Positions 52,957 to 55,952 of a stretch of 55,952 nt of DNA are shown in pieces. The position numbers and the translations under genes are program-made. Position 1 is the stretch's first letter; every line of letters starts with the position of its first letter. The stretch is from assembly GCF_000820845.2 (NCBI RefSeq), contig NZ_CBXV010000009.1, positions 1 through 55,952 on the forward strand, given 5' to 3'. Below the pieces are notes generated by a model. That model did no database searches and had not been told where the DNA came from. It was given only the letters and a program-made list of their open reading frames with translations. Source of the stretch: Pyrinomonas methylaliphatogenes. GTDB lineage: Bacteria > Acidobacteriota > Blastocatellia > Pyrinomonadales > Pyrinomonadaceae.

Positions 52957-53472
52957 ATGACCGATGAAGAGTTCGCTGAGTTGAAGACGAATGGAATCAA
53001 AGTCAACTATTATCTCGTCTGTCAGCGAAAGCTTTGGCTCTATAGCCGCGATCTTCGCATGGAGCGGACGAATGAGCGCGTCGCGCTGGGAAGACTGCTT
53101 CACGAAAGATCGTATCGCGAGCAACCGCGCCATGAAATGCTCATCGATAACTTGATCAAGATAGATCTGCTGGGAAGTCAAGGCAAAGTGCTCGAAGTTA
53201 AATACTCGCGCCGCATGAAAGAAGCGGCGCAGATGCAGATCCTATACTATCTCTACTACCTAAAACGGCTCGGCGTCACGGGCCTCACAGGCGAATTGCG
53301 CTTCCCGCGGGAGAGGCGGCGCGAAAACGTCGAATTGACGGAAGAGGCTGAGAAACGGATCGAACACACTTTGCGCGAGATCCGTCGAGTGGAGAATCTT
53401 GCTGCACCGCCTCAGGTGGACTTCATGCCAATTTGCCGCTCTTGCTCCTATTGCGAGCTGTGTTGGGGATAG
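52957..53472 (+). CDS. cas4: Cas4 adaptation exonuclease with iron-sulphur cluster
   Basis: A 171-residue RecB-type nuclease that trims prespacers and helps choose the PAM. The first cluster cysteine is in LVCQRKLW (C22); three or four more close the protein (CRSCSYCELC, residues 160-169). The nuclease core has D70, then VLEVKYS (E80, K82) and QILYYLYYL. Length is right for I-B Cas4. The stop codon lies in the left member of a repeat pair, and 181 bp separate it from cas1. Confidence 0.93.
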   Translation: MTDEEFAELKTNGIKVNYYLVCQRKLWLYSRDLRMERTNERVALGRLLHERSYREQPRHEMLIDNLIKIDLLGSQGKVLEVKYSRRMKEAAQMQILYYLYYLKRLGVTGLTGELRFPRERRRENVELTEEAEKRIEHTLREIRRVENLAAPPQVDFMPICRSCSYCELCWG

Positions 53473-53562
53473 GGTTGAAAAGAAGCTTCGACTGGACCAC
53501 ACTTGCTCTCGTTGCATGAGCTCGCGCGGCTCGCATAGGATTGAAAAAACTCCGATTGGGCC
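53469..53562. repeat. Pair of about 30-bp repeats with 36-bp spacer at the cas4 stop codon
   Basis: Members at 53469-53498 and 53535-53562 match at 23 of 28 aligned bases with a 2-bp gap (ATAGG.TTGAAAA ... CGA.TGG.CC). The spacer is 36 bp. The left member contains the cas4 stop. The remaining bases to cas1 hold only the cas1 ribosome site (GAAGGAG). Confidence 0.55.
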
Positions 53563-53653
53563 GATGATGAACGCACAATGGCGAAGCGTTTAGGAAACAA
53601 GCGGCAGGCCTTGCCGTTATAGATTGCAGCGACTTTCGCTGAAGGAGAACCCG

Positions 53654-54985
53654 ATGCCTCGGACCTACTATATCTTCACGAGCGGACGTTTGCGCCGCAA
53701 AGGGAATACGCTCTACCTCGAGCGTCGGCCCGGAAGCGAGCCCGTCGAGGCGTCTGCAAAAGCGACAGATGAAGGTCCTTTGCCCCCGAAACGCTCCGAT
53801 GATGAGCGCGCCGATCATCAATCGCCAGCGGAGAACGAAGCCGTGGCTGACGGCTTAGCGACAGAGACTGGCCCGGAGATGGATCTTGTAAACGAAGATC
53901 TGCCAAACAGCGGTTCGGAGTGTGTGGATAAAGGTTCGGCAACCGATACGTTGAGCGCAAAAGGCGGGATAGAAGCTGCTACTGGCGATGATGTCGATGG
54001 TGGACAGGTTGGCGAACACCCTTCTGCGCGCACATCAGCGGCGCAAGAGAGCGAGCCCCGACTCAGTCTAAAAGGGCAGTCGCAAGCGATTCCGATCGAG
54101 GACATTGCCGATCTTTTCCTTTTCGGCGAGCTCGATCTTAATACGAAGCTGCTCAATTTCCTCGCGCAAAAGGGCATACCCTTTCACGTGTTCAATTACT
54201 ACGGCTTCTACAGCGGTTCCTATTACCCACGAGAGACTAACGTTTCAGGTTATCTGCTCGTTCGACAAGTTGAGCACTACATCGATGCGACCAAACGCCT
54301 CATAATCGCGCGCGAGATCGTGCGCGGGGCCTATCACAACCTTCATCGCAATCTGCTCTACTACCGCAATCGCGGGCGGGCGATCCAGGATTCGATCGAG
54401 ATGATGGAACAAGAGTCAGAGAAGATCGAAACGGCATCCTCAATTGCGGCGCTCATGGGTGTAGAGGGACGCATAAGAGAAATCTACTACGGCGCTTTCA
54501 CTGAAATCTTAAGGCTCGAGGAGCCGTTCAAGCGAGTCAAACGGCCACCTGATAACATGATCAACGCGTTGATCAGCTTCTCCAATTCGCTCCTCTATGC
54601 GGCGGCGCTTTCGCAAATCTATCGAACGCCGCTCAATCCCACAATCAGCTTCCTGCACGAGCCGGGCGCGCGTAGGTTCTCATTGGCGCTCGATATCGCC
54701 GAGATCTTCAAACCGATCATCGTCGATAAGATGATCTTTAAGCTCCTCAACCGATCGATGGTGACGGAAGATGATTTGATGGAGGAAGTTGCCTTTGCCT
54801 ATTTGAAAGAGAAAGGGCGTAAGGTGGTTGTCCGCGAATTCGAAGAGCGCTTGCAAACGACGGTTCGACATCGAAGGATGAAACGAAACGTCTCTTATCG
54901 TGGTTTTATTAGACTCGAATGCTATAAGCTGGTGCGGCATCTGCTCGGAATCGAACCCTACCAGGCGCTGCGCGCATGGTGGTAA
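53654..54985 (+). CDS. cas1: Cas1 integrase with a ~115-residue acidic insertion
   Basis: A 443-residue spacer integrase; GAAGGAG lies 8 bp before ATG 53654. It opens like any I-B Cas1 (TYYIFTSGRLRRKGNTLYLE) and resumes with AIPIEDIADLFLFGELDLNTKLLNFLAQKG. Between these, residues about 25-142 (nt 53726-54080) are Ser/Ala/Glu/Asp-rich, without hydrophobic clusters, and look disordered. Without them the length is about 328, normal for the family. Catalytic residues are intact: E271 (GVEG), H335 (FLHEPG) and E350 (DIAEIFKP). The insertion lies in the N-terminal beta-domain that forms the dimer and contacts DNA; the frame is open throughout, so it appears to be translated. Confidence 0.95.
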   Translation: MPRTYYIFTSGRLRRKGNTLYLERRPGSEPVEASAKATDEGPLPPKRSDDERADHQSPAENEAVADGLATETGPEMDLVNEDLPNSGSECVDKGSATDTLSAKGGIEAATGDDVDGGQVGEHPSARTSAAQESEPRLSLKGQSQAIPIEDIADLFLFGELDLNTKLLNFLAQKGIPFHVFNYYGFYSGSYYPRETNVSGYLLVRQVEHYIDATKRLIIAREIVRGAYHNLHRNLLYYRNRGRAIQDSIEMMEQESEKIETASSIAALMGVEGRIREIYYGAFTEILRLEEPFKRVKRPPDNMINALISFSNSLLYAAALSQIYRTPLNPTISFLHEPGARRFSLALDIAEIFKPIIVDKMIFKLLNRSMVTEDDLMEEVAFAYLKEKGRKVVVREFEERLQTTVRHRRMKRNVSYRGFIRLECYKLVRHLLGIEPYQALRAWW

Positions 54986-55116
54986 AACTACGAGCGGAAG
55001 ATGTAATGAGCGCGAATCCCTTCGGGAGCGGACGTTGTACATGCACTCTTCAAAGATCGGATGAGTTGCGCGGTAGGTGTGGGGATTGCATGTTAGGTTG
55101 TATGCTTGCTCTTCAT

Positions 55117-55148
55117 AGGAATTGGCCCGAGACACCGGGCCATTTCCT
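55117..55148 (+). terminator. Strong hairpin between cas1 and cas2
   Basis: A 13-position stem (55117-55129 with 55136-55148; 12 pairs and one T-T mismatch, loop AGACAC). No T-run follows, so it may be an attenuator, an RNA-processing site or a factor-dependent terminator rather than a classical one. Confidence 0.5.
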
Positions 55149-55156
55149 CCACCGGT

Positions 55157-55268
55157 TGTACACGTTCTCTTAAGGATCCAACGAGAGATTCATCTAGCGA
55201 TGCGTGTGGCTTTGTGGCGAATATCAGCGCTGTACACGTTCTCTTAAGGACCTAGCGAGAGATTCATC
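55157..55268. repeat. Pair of 38-bp direct repeats with 36-bp spacer upstream of cas2
   Basis: Copies at 55157-55194 and 55231-55268 match at 35 of 38 bases (both start TGTACACGTTCTCTTAAGGA and end GAGAGATTCATC). The spacer is exactly 36 bp. The right copy ends 9 bp before the cas2 ATG, so this is a duplicated cas2 leader. Confidence 0.85.
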
Positions 55269-55277
55269 GAGAGCGTT

Positions 55278-55541
55278 ATGTATATCGTAGTTGTCTACGA
55301 CGTCGAGCAGGGACGTGTCAATAGGGTGTGCCAACTGCTGCGGCGGTATTTGCATTGGGTGCAGAATTCCGCGTTCGAAGGGGAACTGAGTGAGGCGCAA
55401 TTGGAAAGGCTCAAAAGCGAGCTGAGTGAGATCATCGATCGAGAGAAAGATTCAGCCTATTTCTACGTACTCGAAGATGTCCGATGGCTGAGGAAAGAGG
55501 TTTTGGGGAGAAACAGAGGATCGATAGATAATCTGCTTTAA
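55278..55541 (+). CDS. cas2: Cas2
   Basis: An 87-residue ferredoxin-fold protein that bridges two Cas1 dimers during spacer integration. MYIVVVYDVEQGRVNRVCQLLRRYLHWVQNSAFEGEL is the standard start, with Asp8 conserved. Length is typical. Ends 227 bp before the first recognisable CRISPR repeat. Confidence 0.95.
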   Translation: MYIVVVYDVEQGRVNRVCQLLRRYLHWVQNSAFEGELSEAQLERLKSELSEIIDREKDSAYFYVLEDVRWLRKEVLGRNRGSIDNLL

Positions 55542-55768
55542 CTGAGCAAGGATCTCTGTCTTAGGAAAGAGGATCGGACTTCAGCTCCATCGATCTGGCG
55601 AAGTCCAAAAGGGGCTCAGTCCTTGGAAGGGTAATCATGCCGTTCTATCAAACCTGCTTGGCAAAATATAATTCATTTAGTATTGCATGATGTGACGCCA
55701 GTAAGTGTGTTTCTCATTATGAGCCGCTAGAAGCTAGTTCATATTAAAACTAGACCGTTAGACAACAA
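55542..55768. other. Trailer-side flank of the CRISPR array
   Basis: Noncoding and locally A+T-rich toward the array (about 55680-55770). Because the array reads on the minus strand, this is its downstream (trailer) side, not its leader. No terminator with a clear stem was identified. Confidence 0.5.
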
Positions 55769-55952
55769 TATCCTCATCCACACTGGTCCGATTAAAACAA
55801 GAGGACTGGACGCGAATGCACCTTCCTCACGAAGGTTTCAATCCCACACTGGTCCGATTAAAACAATGAGGCCATCATTTTGGGTCTTCCCGTCTCCTAC
55901 GTTTCAATCCCACACTGGTCCGATTAAAACCCGACTGACTGGTCCAGAAAAT
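55769..55952 (-). CRISPR. CRISPR array, trailer end (continues past the window)
   Basis: Three repeats of 30 bp: 55769-55798 (degenerate), 55835-55864 and 55901-55930 (identical). Spacers: 55799-55834 and 55865-55900, both 36 bp, and a partial one from 55931. On the minus strand the repeat ends ATTGAAAC, the usual 8-nt crRNA 5' handle, so transcription runs right to left and the leader is outside the window. The left-most repeat matches only over 55778-55798; its loss is at the 3' end in transcript sense, as expected for the last, oldest repeat. The Cas6 proteins encoded here are the likely processors for both I-B and III-B complexes. Confidence 0.97.

Larger units (their letters stand above)
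54986..55277. other. Gap between cas1 and cas2 with hairpin and repeats
   Basis: An unusually long space for cas1-cas2. It contains a weak third echo of the downstream repeats (TTGTACATG..CTCTT at 55035), the hairpin at 55117-55148 and the repeat pair at 55157-55268. No gene is visible. Cas2 may therefore be expressed from its own promoter. Confidence 0.5.

Noticed and set aside
53499-53534. CRISPR-array repeat relic beside cas4 (TTGAAA and CTGGACC words recall the array repeat)
   Set aside because: The resemblance is limited to short words in the wrong order; it does not align over the 30-bp repeat.

Overview
The window is a stretch of bacterial chromosome of moderately high G+C. Codon use in the left two thirds is rich in GCG, CGC and GAT/ATC. 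I infer a thermophilic or mesothermophilic Acidobacteriota-like organism (Blastocatellia/Pyrinomonas type). The reasons are the style of the Ser/Thr-kinase/FHA operon, the secreted glycosidases and the paired I-B plus III-B CRISPR systems. This placement rests on pattern recognition and is of low certainty. No rRNA or tRNA gene was seen.

Layout. (1) 1-9118: a polysaccharide-degradation block with a Tat-exported protein cut by the window edge, two secreted GH3 beta-glycosidases, a GH2 beta-mannosidase and a divergent GH5 glycanase. (2) 9122-19791: a minus-strand signalling/cell-wall operon, FHA protein - penicillin-binding protein - RodA/FtsW - PP2C phosphatase - Ser/Thr kinase - second FHA protein - multi-PAS hybrid histidine kinase. 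It is laid out much like the actinobacterial fhaA-pstP-rodA-pbpA-pknB locus. (3) 19907-28358: an RNA methyltransferase of the SpoU/TrmH class, a secreted M28 peptidase, and a threonine cluster (aspartokinase, thrC, proC, thrB). (4) 28359-33743: a cell-surface glycan cluster (GT-C glycosyltransferase, methyltransferase, GT2, sugar epimerase, HpcH-type aldolase). (5) 34618-55952: a composite CRISPR-Cas locus.

The CRISPR locus holds a first cas6, a broken cas6 remnant and other decayed coding debris. These are followed by a complete III-B operon (cmr1-6) whose base and codon use differ from its surroundings, a small unknown gene, and a CARF-HEPN ribonuclease that appears to carry a Csx3-like ring-nuclease domain at its C-terminus. 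Then comes a complete I-B operon (cas6-cas8b-cas7-cas5-cas3-cas4-cas1-cas2) and the trailer end of a CRISPR array (30-bp repeat, 36-bp spacers) that reads on the minus strand. Cas10 keeps its HD and GGDD motifs, so cyclic-oligoadenylate signalling to the CARF-HEPN protein is plausible. Cas1 carries an acidic low-complexity insertion of about 115 residues, and Cas7 a smaller one.

The most unusual observation concerns many gene boundaries, especially around the cas locus. They carry a pair of direct repeats of about 30 bp separated by about 36 bp of unrelated DNA. The pairs differ in sequence from locus to locus but share the unit length (66-67 bp) of the CRISPR array itself. One pair lies inside the cas6 remnant, and removing exactly one 67-bp unit restores the Cas6 reading frame. 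I propose that these may be solitary off-target spacer integrations by Cas1-Cas2 (target duplicated, spacer inserted). Tests are given under findings.
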